Source of the DNA: Roseovarius carneus
Lineage (GTDB): Bacteria > Pseudomonadota > Alphaproteobacteria > Rhodobacterales > Rhodobacteraceae
Direction: 5' to 3'
Length of the DNA stretch: 64,000 nucleotides
NCBI RefSeq assembly: GCF_020141465.1
Contig: NZ_JAHSPD010000001.1
Span: forward strand, 2,462,374 to 2,526,373
Shown: in pieces, positions 21,802-30,710 of the stretch
Layout: each line of letters starts with the position of its first letter
Numbering within the stretch: the first letter of the stretch is position 1
Translations under genes and position numbers: made by a program
The notes under the pieces: generated by a model
Database searches by the model: none
What the model was told of the DNA's origin: nothing
Seen by the model: only the letters and a program-made list of their open reading frames with translations

Positions 21802-22464
21802 CTAAAGCCCGCGCGCCCCGGCACCCGAAGCGCGATGCGCCTTCGCTTCAAGGGCGAAAGCGCGTGTTTCGATATCGACAAAAATCCGGCCCACTTCGGC
21901 CACGGCACGGTAGAACCGCGCGCTTGGCGTGACCGCCAGATCATCAAAGAATTGTGCCGCCCAAGGTTCCAGATGCCGTGCAAAGAACCCCGCCTCCCCG
22001 GCGGCCCCGCAGCCCAGCACGCTTGCGTCAAACTCACCGGCGGCAAGACCGGCCATGACTTCGGCAACACTCGCAATGTGGTCTTCGGGCTCAAAGCGGC
22101 CCTCGGCACGCGCGATCCCCATCATCCCCAGATCCCGGCGCAGATCGGCCAGAGGCCGCTCGTTCAGGAACCCGGTCAGATAAAAAGAGGCGTAAGGCAG
22201 CAGCTCACCGCGCCCAACCCCTACGAAAACTTCAAAATATTCGCGCGACACTGCGTCCACATCCGCGCTTGCGGCGGTCTCGGCCAGAACCCTGTAGGCT
22301 TGGCCCAGTGCGGTGCCATCCCCGGTCAATCCGGCGAGCATATCCAGCGCGCCACGATCCGGCGCCTTGAGCAACAAAGAGGCGATGAGCGCCCATTGCT
22401 GAGCCCTTAGAACGTCTTGTTCTGATCTGGCTGGCGCGGCATTTGCCGTGCTGGCTGTGGTCAC
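21802..22464 (-). CDS. TorD/DmsD-family molybdoenzyme chaperone
   Basis: Cytoplasmic redox enzyme maturation chaperone that binds the Tat signal of a molybdoenzyme and holds it until cofactors are inserted. The 220-aa all-helical protein has the family pattern EYFEVFVGVGRGELLPYASF followed by RRDLGMMGI and PEDHIASVAEVM. It sits 54 bases upstream of the Tat-target gene and so reads into fdhA, its likely client. A 120-base gap upstream suggests it may begin a sub-transcript. Confidence 0.9.
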   Translation of the reverse strand: MTTASTANAAPARSEQDVLRAQQWALIASLLLKAPDRGALDMLAGLTGDGTALGQAYRVLAETAASADVDAVSREYFEVFVGVGRGELLPYASFYLTGFLNERPLADLRRDLGMMGIARAEGRFEPEDHIASVAEVMAGLAAGEFDASVLGCGAAGEAGFFARHLEPWAAQFFDDLAVTPSARFYRAVAEVGRIFVDIETRAFALEAKAHRASGAGARGL

Positions 22465-22584
22465 AATCCCACCTCATCATGCTCAAGAAACAGCGGTGCG
22501 CATCCACCGCATCTGAATAGCATTCCACGAATCTGCGCATTTGGCAATCATTACCGGATACTATGGTGCACGAAAAAGCCCGTT

Positions 22585-23280
22585 TCACTCGGGCATTGCG
22601 CCGCCATGTCTGCGCGGCGGAGCAAGGGCGGCATGATCTTGGGGCGCAGCGGTCGCCTTTCGCTCTGCACCGGGCAAATCGGGGGAGGATGCGGGCGTCT
22701 GGCCGGGATCGCTGCGCCGCACGGCAACAGGCGCAGGGGTATCGGCGGGGGCATCGGGGGCCGCGTCAACGGGATCATCGCCCGCTCTCTCGGGCGCATC
22801 CTCGGCAGTCTGATCCTCCACAGGCGTCTCGGCAACCGTGTCCTCCTGAGGCCCTCCGATCAGGTCCTTGACCATCTTCGCCACGCTCTGTTCGGACAAA
22901 ACACCCCCGCCACCCGGCACACCGCCCGGCGCGTTCCAGTCCCACGCATAATCCACCGCCGGGTCCGCATAATCGCGCACCAGAGGGCTGGCCGACCACA
23001 GCTTGCGCAGCGCCGCGTTTTTCATTTGCGCAGGGACACCGCGCGCCATGAAAGGTGTGATGTCGGAGCCGACGGTGATCTCATCGAGCGACGGCAGAGA
23101 AGCAATCAGATCCGCGTCCGGCTCCTCGCCCTCCGCTGCACCCGCCTCTGAAAGGGTTTCCTCTTCCAAAGGCTCCTCGGGAGTTATCTCGGCCTGCTCC
23201 GCCTCCGTCTGCCGCGCCGCAAGCTTCCGGCGCGACCATGCGCTCAGAAAACCGCCATCGCTCTCGTCCGGGGCGCTCAT
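22585..23280 (-). CDS. DUF3306 protein (FDH-associated)
   Basis: A 231-aa acidic protein that matches DUF3306: the N-terminal GGFLSAWSRRKLAAR box, a central LPSLDEITVGSDITPFM and the conserved core VPAQMKNAALRKLWSAS. The C-terminal half is low-complexity, rich in Asp, Pro and Ala and probably disordered. The start at 23280 overlaps the DUF3305 stop by four bases (ATGA), so the pair is translationally coupled. DUF3305/DUF3306 pairs recur in FDH loci, but no biochemical role is known. No signal peptide; cytoplasmic. Confidence 0.85.
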   Translation of the reverse strand: MSAPDESDGGFLSAWSRRKLAARQTEAEQAEITPEEPLEEETLSEAGAAEGEEPDADLIASLPSLDEITVGSDITPFMARGVPAQMKNAALRKLWSASPLVRDYADPAVDYAWDWNAPGGVPGGGGVLSEQSVAKMVKDLIGGPQEDTVAETPVEDQTAEDAPERAGDDPVDAAPDAPADTPAPVAVRRSDPGQTPASSPDLPGAERKATAAPQDHAALAPPRRHGGAMPE

Positions 23281-23813
23281 ATCTTGCCCTTCGGCGGCAA
23301 GGCGCCTTTGCCGCGCGTCACCGTCCATTTTTCCTCGGCGGGCAGAATCCTCGGCGCACGCTGGTCCGTGGTCGATGTGGCGGGCACGCGTTTGCGTTTG
23401 TGAAATACCTCACCCACATGATGCGCAGCAATAAACACCTCGATCTGGCGCGCGATTGCGGCGGGCATGTCCAGCGCCTCAACCAGCCGCTCCGGGTCGC
23501 TCGCCATCGCCTCACCCTCATAAGGGTCCGCCGTCACCAGCGTCACCGCCCCCCCATCGCATGACACCCAGATGGATGGGCGCGCGGCGCGCAGATTGTC
23601 GATGTAATGCGCCGTCTCGCCCGAATGCAGCACCACTGCATGGTCGCCCATGTAATAGGTCCGCACCTCGCCCACCTCAGCCATCAATGCGCCGGGGCTA
23701 AGCGTCGGCAGATCCGCCATCAGCGCCGCAGGACGGGTGCAGCGCACAGCCCATTTATTCGCAGGCGGGTGCGACACGCCGAGCACGGCCACGCGGAGAA
23801 CCTCCCTCGGCAT
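23277..23813 (-). CDS. DUF3305 protein (FDH-associated)
   Basis: A 178-aa protein of family DUF3305. The core is a beta-rich region (PSIWVSCDGG, VTLVTADPYEGEAM) and the helix VEALDMPAAIARQIEVFIAAHH; its C-terminus is a basic tail (VFHKRKRVPAT). It shares one base with the upstream DUF6352 stop (TGATG) and four with DUF3306. Its constant company with FDH genes implies a maturation or assembly role, which has not been shown. No cofactor-binding motif or export signal is visible. Confidence 0.85.
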   Translation of the reverse strand: MPREVLRVAVLGVSHPPANKWAVRCTRPAALMADLPTLSPGALMAEVGEVRTYYMGDHAVVLHSGETAHYIDNLRAARPSIWVSCDGGAVTLVTADPYEGEAMASDPERLVEALDMPAAIARQIEVFIAAHHVGEVFHKRKRVPATSTTDQRAPRILPAEEKWTVTRGKGALPPKGKI

Positions 23814-24826
23814 CAGGCGCTCCCCATCGCGGCGGGCAAAGCGCCAGTATCTTCAATGAGTGGCAGGCCCGTCACGAGGTTTTGCGGCTTGAAGCGGATC
23901 ACGTTGCTGTCGTCCAAACCCACCAGGAGATAGACTGGCTGCGCGCCTACCTCCGGCAGCACCCCCTGCGATGTCTCGAACGTCAGCGTGAAGAGCCCCA
24001 CAAGCGACGCGGCAGGCGCTTTGCCCTGCCAGAGCGCATTCCCAAGCGCCGTCCCGGCTGTGTCGAGCCCGACATACCAACTCAGATCCACATCCTCGGC
24101 GGTGCGCATCGGGGTCACGCGCACGCGTTGGCCTAGCAGGTGTTGCACGAAACACGCCACCGCATCGGCCAATCCCGCGCGCGCCTTTGGATCGGCCCCG
24201 AAGGGCAACACCATCGTATGCGCATCGGAGCGGCTCCAATAGGTCCATGCGTTGTCCGCGTTGAGCACGTCCAGCGTATCGACCCCGCCCCCCATCATCG
24301 CGGCAAGCGGGTTGCTTTTCACCTCGCTCTCAAGCTCGGACACCAGCTCATCATCGGCCAGCATCAACGCATCCTCGTTAAGATAGGCGCGCTGGGGCCG
24401 GAAAAACATCTCGGCGGCGCGCAGGGTGTGCACATCCTCGCAGCCCTCAAGCGCATTACGCAAGATAAGCTGCACCAGCTGATCATAAAAGAGATGCGGC
24501 AGACGCACGCGCCCCCGCACCAGCGCCAGATACCCCGCCTCGATCGAGCCCGCCTCCAAAAGCGTATCGCGCAACGTCAGCAGGAAGTCCCAATTCTCGC
24601 GCGCATCGGCGTCTTGCATATTGGCGCGCTCAACCGCAGGCACGGGCGCGCGCGGGCTTGCCAAAAGACGCGTATGCAGTGCCCGCTCGGCGGCGCAGGC
24701 CTCGGGTGGGGGCACAATTTCGGGCCGCGCGAGCCACGCAAGGATAAGGGCGTCGGTCACCTGCATACGCCCGGCGGCGTCAAGCTCGGTCAGGTGGTGG
24801 CCGGAGGCGACCCAGAATTCTCTCAT
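23813..24826 (-). CDS. DUF6352 family protein (FDH-associated)
   Basis: A 337-aa protein starting MREFWVASGHHLTELDAAGR, the hallmark of DUF6352. The region ARLHLFYDQLVQ-like (seen as RLPHLFYDQLVQLILRNAL) and RAAEMFFRPQRAYLNEDALM are conserved in the family. No signal peptide, TM or cysteine cluster. Coupled by four-base ATGA overlap to the preceding DUF6505 gene and by one base to DUF3305. Found in alpha- and betaproteobacterial FDH loci; function unknown. The tight coupling implies it is made in fixed ratio with the neighbours. Confidence 0.82.
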   Translation of the reverse strand: MREFWVASGHHLTELDAAGRMQVTDALILAWLARPEIVPPPEACAAERALHTRLLASPRAPVPAVERANMQDADARENWDFLLTLRDTLLEAGSIEAGYLALVRGRVRLPHLFYDQLVQLILRNALEGCEDVHTLRAAEMFFRPQRAYLNEDALMLADDELVSELESEVKSNPLAAMMGGGVDTLDVLNADNAWTYWSRSDAHTMVLPFGADPKARAGLADAVACFVQHLLGQRVRVTPMRTAEDVDLSWYVGLDTAGTALGNALWQGKAPAASLVGLFTLTFETSQGVLPEVGAQPVYLLVGLDDSNVIRFKPQNLVTGLPLIEDTGALPAAMGSA

Positions 24827-25386
24827 GATGCGTTTTTCTCCTGCACAAAGGACGCAAGATCAAACGCCTCGCCCTCCTCCTCATCGGTTTCCACCATGTG
24901 AAAGGCCTTGTCATGCCCGCCCAGATAGCCTGCCGAAAACGCCGTCTCGTCACGGGGCTTGAGGGTGCGGAACTGCTCGCGGATACCGTCCGCGCCATGA
25001 GTGCGGTGCAGCGCGATCAACGTGCCCTCCGCATGGCCCCGGCAGAGGTCTTCGGCAAGGCTCAGCTCCTCTTCGGCGGCGGGCAGCGCCGCATCGAGAT
25101 CTGGCGCGCCCAGCCGCGCCATCAGTTGTTCCGCAAGCATATGCAGCACCGCGTCGCGGTCTGAGGGCGGCACCAGCGTCACCGTGACCAGCGTGGACCA
25201 GCCAAAGCTCGACACCCCGAGCAAGCCCGAGCGGAACGCGATCCGCGCCTTCCGGTCCAGAGTGTCGGGGTCACGGCCCGCGAAAAGGAACGTGCCCGTC
25301 ACCGCCCATTCGCCGGGCGTGGCGGCGGGTGCGAAGATGACGTTATCCGAGCGGTCAAGCTGGATCGTGCGGGGCAGTCTGATCAC
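24823..25386 (-). CDS. DUF6505 family protein (FDH-associated)
   Basis: A 187-aa protein if the GTG at 25386 is used (VIRLPRTIQLDRSDNVIFAP). That GTG overlaps the upstream stop as GTGA, the same coupling seen throughout this operon; a TTG start nine codons upstream is less likely. Matches DUF6505: PGEWAVTGTFLFAGRD, ARIAFRSGLLGVSSFG and the C-terminal acidic end. It has one Cys (EDLCRGH). No known activity. Placed between the biotin-ligase-like and DUF6352 genes. Confidence 0.8.
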   Translation of the reverse strand: MIRLPRTIQLDRSDNVIFAPAATPGEWAVTGTFLFAGRDPDTLDRKARIAFRSGLLGVSSFGWSTLVTVTLVPPSDRDAVLHMLAEQLMARLGAPDLDAALPAAEEELSLAEDLCRGHAEGTLIALHRTHGADGIREQFRTLKPRDETAFSAGYLGGHDKAFHMVETDEEEGEAFDLASFVQEKNAS

Positions 25387-26096
25387 AGTTTTGGCCCCAA
25401 TGCGTCGCGCCAATGGCTGTGCTCAAGCGCGTCTTTCAGAAGTGATACGCCCTCCGCGCCCTCAAAATCACCCGCCTCTGTCACGCTGCCCGCGCGCGAC
25501 AACTGGCCCGCGTAGCGCGCGGCAAGGGGGGCAAAGCCGCCATGGGTCTGACGGTCGAAATTCAGCATCATATAGGCCGCGAAACTTTCCAGAATGGCGG
25601 GGGGATCGGTGAAATCCTCCTCTTTCAGCGACACGGAGTCTGGCCGCTCCCCCGGTGCAGACAAAGTGTCGCGGTCCGCGATAAGCTCCACCCCCAACAC
25701 CATCCAGTCAGGCACATCCCCCTCACCCGCATCAGGCGCCACGCAAAGACGCATACCGCCCAGCCGCCCTGCATCCAGCAACAGCTCCCCCGGCCAGCCG
25801 AAGCCAACCGCCCGCTCCGGCGGGCAATGGACCGCGACCGCATCGCCCAAGGCCAGCATCCCCAGAAGAAACACTTTGCGCGCCTCGGCCAGAGGGGTAT
25901 CAGGCTCCAGTACCACTGCGAAATCAAAGCGGCCCGGTTGATCCGCAGATGTGCTCGCGTGCCACACCAGCGTGCCCGCGCCATGCCCTGGCGCAAGGCG
26001 GCAGGCCTCGGTCAGGGCATCCCCTTGGGCAAGCCAATGTGGCGTATAGGGGGGCGGCAGCAACAGCGCACGCGGCGCGGAAAGGTCGTCGAGCAC
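25383..26096 (-). CDS. Biotin/lipoate-protein ligase-like protein (FDH-associated)
   Basis: A 237-aa protein whose fold signature is that of the biotin/lipoate ligase superfamily: GAGTLVWHASTSADQPGRFDFAVVLEPDTP and AVHCPPERAVGFGWPGELLLDAGRLGG resemble the catalytic core, with the C-terminal DUF4444-like part. The usual GRGRxxR nucleotide loop is replaced, so ligase activity is doubtful. It is the first gene of the leftward FDH accessory run, divergent from the poly-ferredoxin gene with a 125-base promoter gap. No obvious acceptor protein is encoded nearby. Confidence 0.78.
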   Translation of the reverse strand: MLDDLSAPRALLLPPPYTPHWLAQGDALTEACRLAPGHGAGTLVWHASTSADQPGRFDFAVVLEPDTPLAEARKVFLLGMLALGDAVAVHCPPERAVGFGWPGELLLDAGRLGGMRLCVAPDAGEGDVPDWMVLGVELIADRDTLSAPGERPDSVSLKEEDFTDPPAILESFAAYMMLNFDRQTHGGFAPLAARYAGQLSRAGSVTEAGDFEGAEGVSLLKDALEHSHWRDALGPKL

Positions 26097-26221
26097 GTCG
26101 GCTTATCCTTGCAAGAGGCTGGGTTTGGGGGGAGTGTAGCGCACTTGAGCGGCGCTGCAAAGACGCACGCAGCCCCGCACCCGCAAGCCATGACGCAAAG
26201 ATTGATCGGACAGACAAAGCC

Positions 26222-28234
26222 ATGACCCAAGCGACACCAGCCCGCACCATCCTGACCTGCACCTGCGAGGGGACCATGGCCTTGGATGAGGCCTCTTTGG
26301 CGCGCGCGGGCTGTGGTGGGGGCGGCTCCGTCAATCAGCTGTGCCGCGCCAATCTGGACCATTTCCGCGCGGCATTGGCCGAAGGTTTGCCCGTGACCGT
26401 CACCTGCACGCAAGAAGCGCCGCTTTTCTCCGAAGTGGCGGCGGATGAAGCCCCCGACGTGCCGCTCGCCTTTGCCAATATCCGCGAGACCGCAGGCTGG
26501 ACCGCCGAGGCCAAGACCTCTGGCCCGAAAATGGCCGCGATGATCGCCGCCGCCTCCATTGCGCCTGCGCCCTTTGGCATCACCACGCTGGAGAGCAATG
26601 GTGTGACCCTAATCCTCGGGACGGACGAGACCGCGATCGAGGCCGCAACGGCCCTTGCTGAGCAACTTGATATCACCGTGCTGATCCAGCCCGGTTCCAA
26701 GGTCTCGCCCCCACGCCAGACCCGCTTTCCGGTGCTGCAAGGGCAGATCCGAACCGCTACGGGGCATCTGGGCGCGTTTGAGCTGTCGGTCGATGCCTAT
26801 GCGGTCCCGTCGCCCTCGTCGCGTGATGTGCTGAGCTTTGGGGCCGCGCGTGATGGGGCCACCTCGCGCGCGGATATCGTCATTGACCTCACCGGGGGAA
26901 CACCCCTCTTTGCCGCGCATGATCTGCGCCCCGGATACATGCGGGCGGACCCGCGTGATCCGCGCGCCGTGGCCAAGCTGATCTCCGAGGCGGGCCAGAT
27001 GGTCGGGGAGTTCGACAAGCCCATTTTCATCAATTTTCGCGCCGATCTCTGCGCCCATTCTCGCAACGGCATCACCGGCTGCACCCGTTGCCTACCGCTT
27101 TGCCCCACGGGCGCAATTGCGCCCAACGGCGACAGCGTGGAGATTGGTCTGGCGATCTGCGCAGGCTGCGGACAATGCGCTGCCGTGTGTCCCACCGGGG
27201 CCGCGTCCTATGCGCTGCCGGATGTGGCCACGGTGGCTGAAAGGCTGCGCGCGGCGCTTCAGGCTTGGCAGGCGGCGGGCGGCACGATGGCACCCGTGAT
27301 CTTGCTGCATGACGCCGATCACGGCATGGCATTGATCGAGGCGTCCGGGCGCTTCGGGCGCGGCCTGCCAGCGCATGTGATCCCTCTGAGCCTCAATGAA
27401 ATTACGCAAGCCGGGCCGGAAATCCTCGCCGCCGCCTTTGCCTATGGCGCGGGCGCGGTTGCCCTTCTGGGGCGTGCCAAACCGCTGCATGACGTGGAAG
27501 GCCTACGCGCCGGAATGGCGCTTGTGGCCGATGTGGCGCAGGCGCAGGGCCACGGGCCGGTGACGCTGATCGAAACGGATGATCCTGATGCGCTGGAGGC
27601 GGCTCTGGACGCCCTGCCCCGCGCCAAAGCGCTTGCGGCGCCCTCAGGCTTCCTGCCGCCCACGGATAAGCGCGGCCTCTTGGTTATGGCCTTTGCAGAG
27701 ATGAACCGCGCGGCACCCACGCCCGCTGAGGTGCTGCCCCTGCCCAAGGGTGCACCCTTTGGCCAAATCGCCGTGGACCCCGAGGCCTGCACGCTTTGTC
27801 AGGCCTGCACCGGGGTCTGCCCCACCGGCGCGCTTCTCGACAATCCAGAGACGCCGATGTTGCGCTTTACGCAAAGTGCCTGTGTGCAATGCGGGCTGTG
27901 TGCCGCGACCTGTCCGGAAGATGCGATCAGCCTCACGCCGCAGCTTGATTTCGCCGCATGGGACACCCCGCGCCAGATCCTGCACGAAGAGCCGCCCTTT
28001 TGCTGCACCCGGTGCGACAAGCCCTTCGCCACGCGCTCAGGGATTGAGCGAGTGCAATCTCGCCTCGCCGATCACTGGATGTTTCAAGGCGAGGATGGAG
28101 AACAACGGCTCAGCGTGCTGGCCATGTGTGAGGATTGCCGCGTTGAGGAGATTGTCACGCAAGGTTTCGATCCGCATGACGACACCACCCGCAAGGTCCG
28201 CACCAAGGCGGATTACCCGACCGAAGGCGAGTAA
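26222..28234 (+). CDS. Multi-cluster 4Fe-4S ferredoxin-like protein (FDH-associated)
   Basis: A 670-aa cytoplasmic protein starting at ATG 26222 (MTQATPARTILTCTCEGTM); the upstream in-frame extension runs through promoter sequence. It has four ferredoxin cysteine sets: CTRCLPLCPTGA and CAGCGQCAAVCPTG at about 286-325, CTLCQACTGVCPTG and CVQCGLCAATCPED at about 521-565, plus extra pairs CCTRCDKPF (near 593) and CEDC near the end. The N-terminal third is a different globular part with Cys in TCTCEG. Such proteins are regularly found in Rhodobacterales FDH loci. Likely an electron carrier or Fe-S relay for FDH maturation; inference from context. Confidence 0.88.
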   Translation: MTQATPARTILTCTCEGTMALDEASLARAGCGGGGSVNQLCRANLDHFRAALAEGLPVTVTCTQEAPLFSEVAADEAPDVPLAFANIRETAGWTAEAKTSGPKMAAMIAAASIAPAPFGITTLESNGVTLILGTDETAIEAATALAEQLDITVLIQPGSKVSPPRQTRFPVLQGQIRTATGHLGAFELSVDAYAVPSPSSRDVLSFGAARDGATSRADIVIDLTGGTPLFAAHDLRPGYMRADPRDPRAVAKLISEAGQMVGEFDKPIFINFRADLCAHSRNGITGCTRCLPLCPTGAIAPNGDSVEIGLAICAGCGQCAAVCPTGAASYALPDVATVAERLRAALQAWQAAGGTMAPVILLHDADHGMALIEASGRFGRGLPAHVIPLSLNEITQAGPEILAAAFAYGAGAVALLGRAKPLHDVEGLRAGMALVADVAQAQGHGPVTLIETDDPDALEAALDALPRAKALAAPSGFLPPTDKRGLLVMAFAEMNRAAPTPAEVLPLPKGAPFGQIAVDPEACTLCQACTGVCPTGALLDNPETPMLRFTQSACVQCGLCAATCPEDAISLTPQLDFAAWDTPRQILHEEPPFCCTRCDKPFATRSGIERVQSRLADHWMFQGEDGEQRLSVLAMCEDCRVEEIVTQGFDPHDDTTRKVRTKADYPTEGE

Positions 28235-28249
28235 CCTCAGGCCTCCGCG

Positions 28250-29521
28250 TCAAGCCGAGCTGCCCTGCCTCAGCCGCGCAAGCTCGCGTGCATGAAACTC
28301 CGCCTCGCTTTGGCCCTCCTGCGGCCCGATCCCGAGACTGCGCGCAAGATCGAAGAACCCCCGTGCAGGCAGGCCATCGCCAGTCCGGCTCACCGCGCGG
28401 GCCGCGATCAGGGCGCGCCCGGCGGCGGCATCCTCGCGCATGGTCGCCTCCAGGCCCCGCGTGATCCACGTGACCGAACCCGGTGCCCAATGCCCCAGCG
28501 CGCGGGCCAGCGCGCCATAGGAAATATGCGGCGTCTCCTCGGGCAGGGCTTCAAGATGCGCGCGCAGCTCGGCCACAAGCGTCTCCTCGCGCCCGGCCGC
28601 AGCCCCCGCCGCGCGGGGCGGTGGAATTTCGCGGGCGGTGCCATCGGTGAACACTTCCGCCGCCCAAGCCCGCGTGGCGCTGCGCAGCACGATCCGGGTC
28701 TTGCCCGCATCCGCGCCCTTGCCCATCTCTGTGACCCCCACAACATCGCCCGTGCGCAAGCCCGCGCGCAGGGCCTCGGGGCTTAGCCCCAGACGCGGGG
28801 CGAGAAAATCGGGATCAACGGTGATCTGGTCGTCCTGCCAATTCAGCACGCCCGGAGGTACGGGACGGTGGAATGCAGGCTTCCCGGCGACCTCACCCGC
28901 CATGGGCGACGCACCACCGCCGCGTTCATAGAAAGGATTGCTGCCCGCCTCGTGATCGGTCAGGTCCACGATTTCGCCAATTTCGGGCAAGGCCGCGCGC
29001 AGCATTCGCTCCACACCCTCGCGCAAGGTGGCGGATGACGCAGCACAGCCCTGACAGCCGCCCGACATGCGCAAATAGACCGTCACGCCCGAGACACGCT
29101 CTGCCGCGATATGCCCGCCATGGGCCGCAACAGAGGGGTTCACTTGCCGCTCCAGAAGCTCCTCAACCGCGCGCAAAAGCTCTGCATCCGGGTCCACCGG
29201 CGCGGCCCGTCCCAAAGGCGCGCCGCTTGCGTCCAGAACCTGCCGGATCGCGGCGGCGATGGCGGGTTTCAATGCGGCCCAGTCCGCGCCCTCCTCCTTG
29301 CGCACCCAGATCGTGGCCCCGGACACTTCGACATGGCACAGCCCCCCAATGGCGAAAAGCGCATCAGGCAAAGGCGCGCGCGCGTCCCGTTCTGCGCCTC
29401 CCACCTCAAACCGTGCGGGCGGGCCCTCCTGAAGGGCGGCGTCCAACAAGAAGCCCATCACCTGCGCGTCATTGGCAGAGCTTTGGGCCTGAATGCGCCG
29501 TCGGGTGGTGCTCTCAGACAT
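28250..29521 (-). CDS. Nfu-type Fe-S carrier fused to a DUF6522-like and an unassigned C-terminal domain
   Basis: Start at ATG 29521 (MSESTTRRRIQAQSS), giving about 423 aa and an 8-base overlap with the upstream mrp gene. Residues 10-95 resemble the Nfu N-terminal domain. Residues 112-190 are a NifU C-terminal thioredoxin-like domain with the cluster motif GGCQGCAAS (Cys about 156 and 159). Residues 225-300 (DDQITVDPDFLAPRLGLSPE) look like DUF6522. The last 115 or so residues (ISYGALARALG, GFFDLARSLG) have no assignment I can defend. Ordinary Nfu proteins stop after the second domain, near 190 aa. Role: Fe-S delivery, inferred. Confidence 0.85.
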   Translation of the reverse strand: MSESTTRRRIQAQSSANDAQVMGFLLDAALQEGPPARFEVGGAERDARAPLPDALFAIGGLCHVEVSGATIWVRKEEGADWAALKPAIAAAIRQVLDASGAPLGRAAPVDPDAELLRAVEELLERQVNPSVAAHGGHIAAERVSGVTVYLRMSGGCQGCAASSATLREGVERMLRAALPEIGEIVDLTDHEAGSNPFYERGGGASPMAGEVAGKPAFHRPVPPGVLNWQDDQITVDPDFLAPRLGLSPEALRAGLRTGDVVGVTEMGKGADAGKTRIVLRSATRAWAAEVFTDGTAREIPPPRAAGAAAGREETLVAELRAHLEALPEETPHISYGALARALGHWAPGSVTWITRGLEATMREDAAAGRALIAARAVSRTGDGLPARGFFDLARSLGIGPQEGQSEAEFHARELARLRQGSSA

Positions 29522-30710
29522 CCTCGACCTCCGTGCCTTGCATCGTATGCAGCTGTTTGAACGTGTAAATCCCGGTGTCGTGGCCATCGCTGAAGGCAAA
29601 TCCCAGTGCGTAGTTCCCAACGCTCCAAATCCGCGTGACCTTGATATCCAGAGGCACGGTCTGCGGATCAAGCAGCGGTTTGCCCGTCACCTCATCGCGG
29701 CATTTGGCGCAACGACAGGCCAGCCGCACATCGCGCACGCCCAAGCGTTGCACCTGCCCATCGGCCCAGCCCAGCACCAGCCCTGCCGCATCGTGATCAA
29801 GCGACAAAAGCCGGTCCGGCGTGCCATCGCGGGCAGCGTCGGGAGCAGCGGCAGGTTTGCCGCTATCGTCGCCCAGCGTCCACGCAAAAGGCGTGGCGAT
29901 GCCCGCCGCTGTGCTCACCCCAGCAAGCGCCGCCGCGATGCTACGGTAAGCCTCGGACGCAGGGCTTTCGGGCGCGGATTTCACCAGTGGCGTGCCCGCA
30001 TCGCCCGAATCCACCACACCGGGATCGAGCGGCACTTTGCCAAGAAACGCCACGCCCAGCTCGCGCGCAATCGCCTCCCCGCCACCATCATGGAAGATAT
30101 GCGTCACGGTCCCGCAAGTCGGGCAGGTAAATCCGCTCATATTCTCGATCACGCCGAGGATCGGCACCTTGACCTGCTCCATCATCCGCAAGCCGCGCCG
30201 CGCGATCTTGAGGCTGACATCCTGTGGCGTGCTGACCACCACGGCGCCGGACAAGGGAAAGGCCTGCGCGAGGGTCAGCTGAATATCCCCCGTTCCAGGC
30301 GGCAGATCCAAGAGCAGAAGGTCGAGCGTGCCCCAATCCACCTGTCCCACGAACATTTGCAGGTATTTCGTCACCATAGGCCCGCGCAAAATGGCGGGCG
30401 CATCATCGTCGCTGAGCATGGCCATGGACATGACCTTGACCCCGTGCCCCTCCGAGGGTGTGACCTTGCCATTGGGCGACATCTGCGGCTTGCCACCGGA
30501 CACGATGCCCAGCATGCCGGGAATGGACGGCCCATAGATATCGGCGTCCACAATCCCCACGCGCAGGCCCGATTGCGCCAGCGCCACGGCGATATTGGCG
30601 GTGACGGTGGATTTGCCCACACCGCCCTTACCGCTGCTGATGGCGATCATCCGGGGCATATCGCTTGCGCTGCTTTGCTGGCCTGGGCTGGCTGTGTCAC
30701 GCTCTGTCAT
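29514..30710 (-). CDS. Mrp/NBP35 Fe-S carrier fused to DUF971
   Basis: A 398-aa protein. Residues 20-280 are an Mrp/ApbC ATPase with deviant Walker A GKGGVGKS (about 27-34), DLPPGTGD, and the cluster-binding CPTCG. Residues 305-390 match DUF971 (gamma-butyrobetaine hydroxylase N-terminal-like), with CRCAKCRDE as the metal-binding cysteines and the end IYTFKQLHTM. It lacks the N-terminal MIP18 domain of the other Mrp at 15709-16818. ATGA overlap with marR upstream and 8-base overlap with the Nfu gene downstream make a tight three-gene operon. Confidence 0.92.
   Translation of the reverse strand: MTERDTASPGQQSSASDMPRMIAISSGKGGVGKSTVTANIAVALAQSGLRVGIVDADIYGPSIPGMLGIVSGGKPQMSPNGKVTPSEGHGVKVMSMAMLSDDDAPAILRGPMVTKYLQMFVGQVDWGTLDLLLLDLPPGTGDIQLTLAQAFPLSGAVVVSTPQDVSLKIARRGLRMMEQVKVPILGVIENMSGFTCPTCGTVTHIFHDGGGEAIARELGVAFLGKVPLDPGVVDSGDAGTPLVKSAPESPASEAYRSIAAALAGVSTAAGIATPFAWTLGDDSGKPAAAPDAARDGTPDRLLSLDHDAAGLVLGWADGQVQRLGVRDVRLACRCAKCRDEVTGKPLLDPQTVPLDIKVTRIWSVGNYALGFAFSDGHDTGIYTFKQLHTMQGTEVEDV

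Noticed and set aside
26222..28234. Possible NADH-linked FDH subunit
   Set aside because: The cysteine pattern is ferredoxin-like and no flavin or NAD site is visible, so it is not an NADH dehydrogenase-type subunit.
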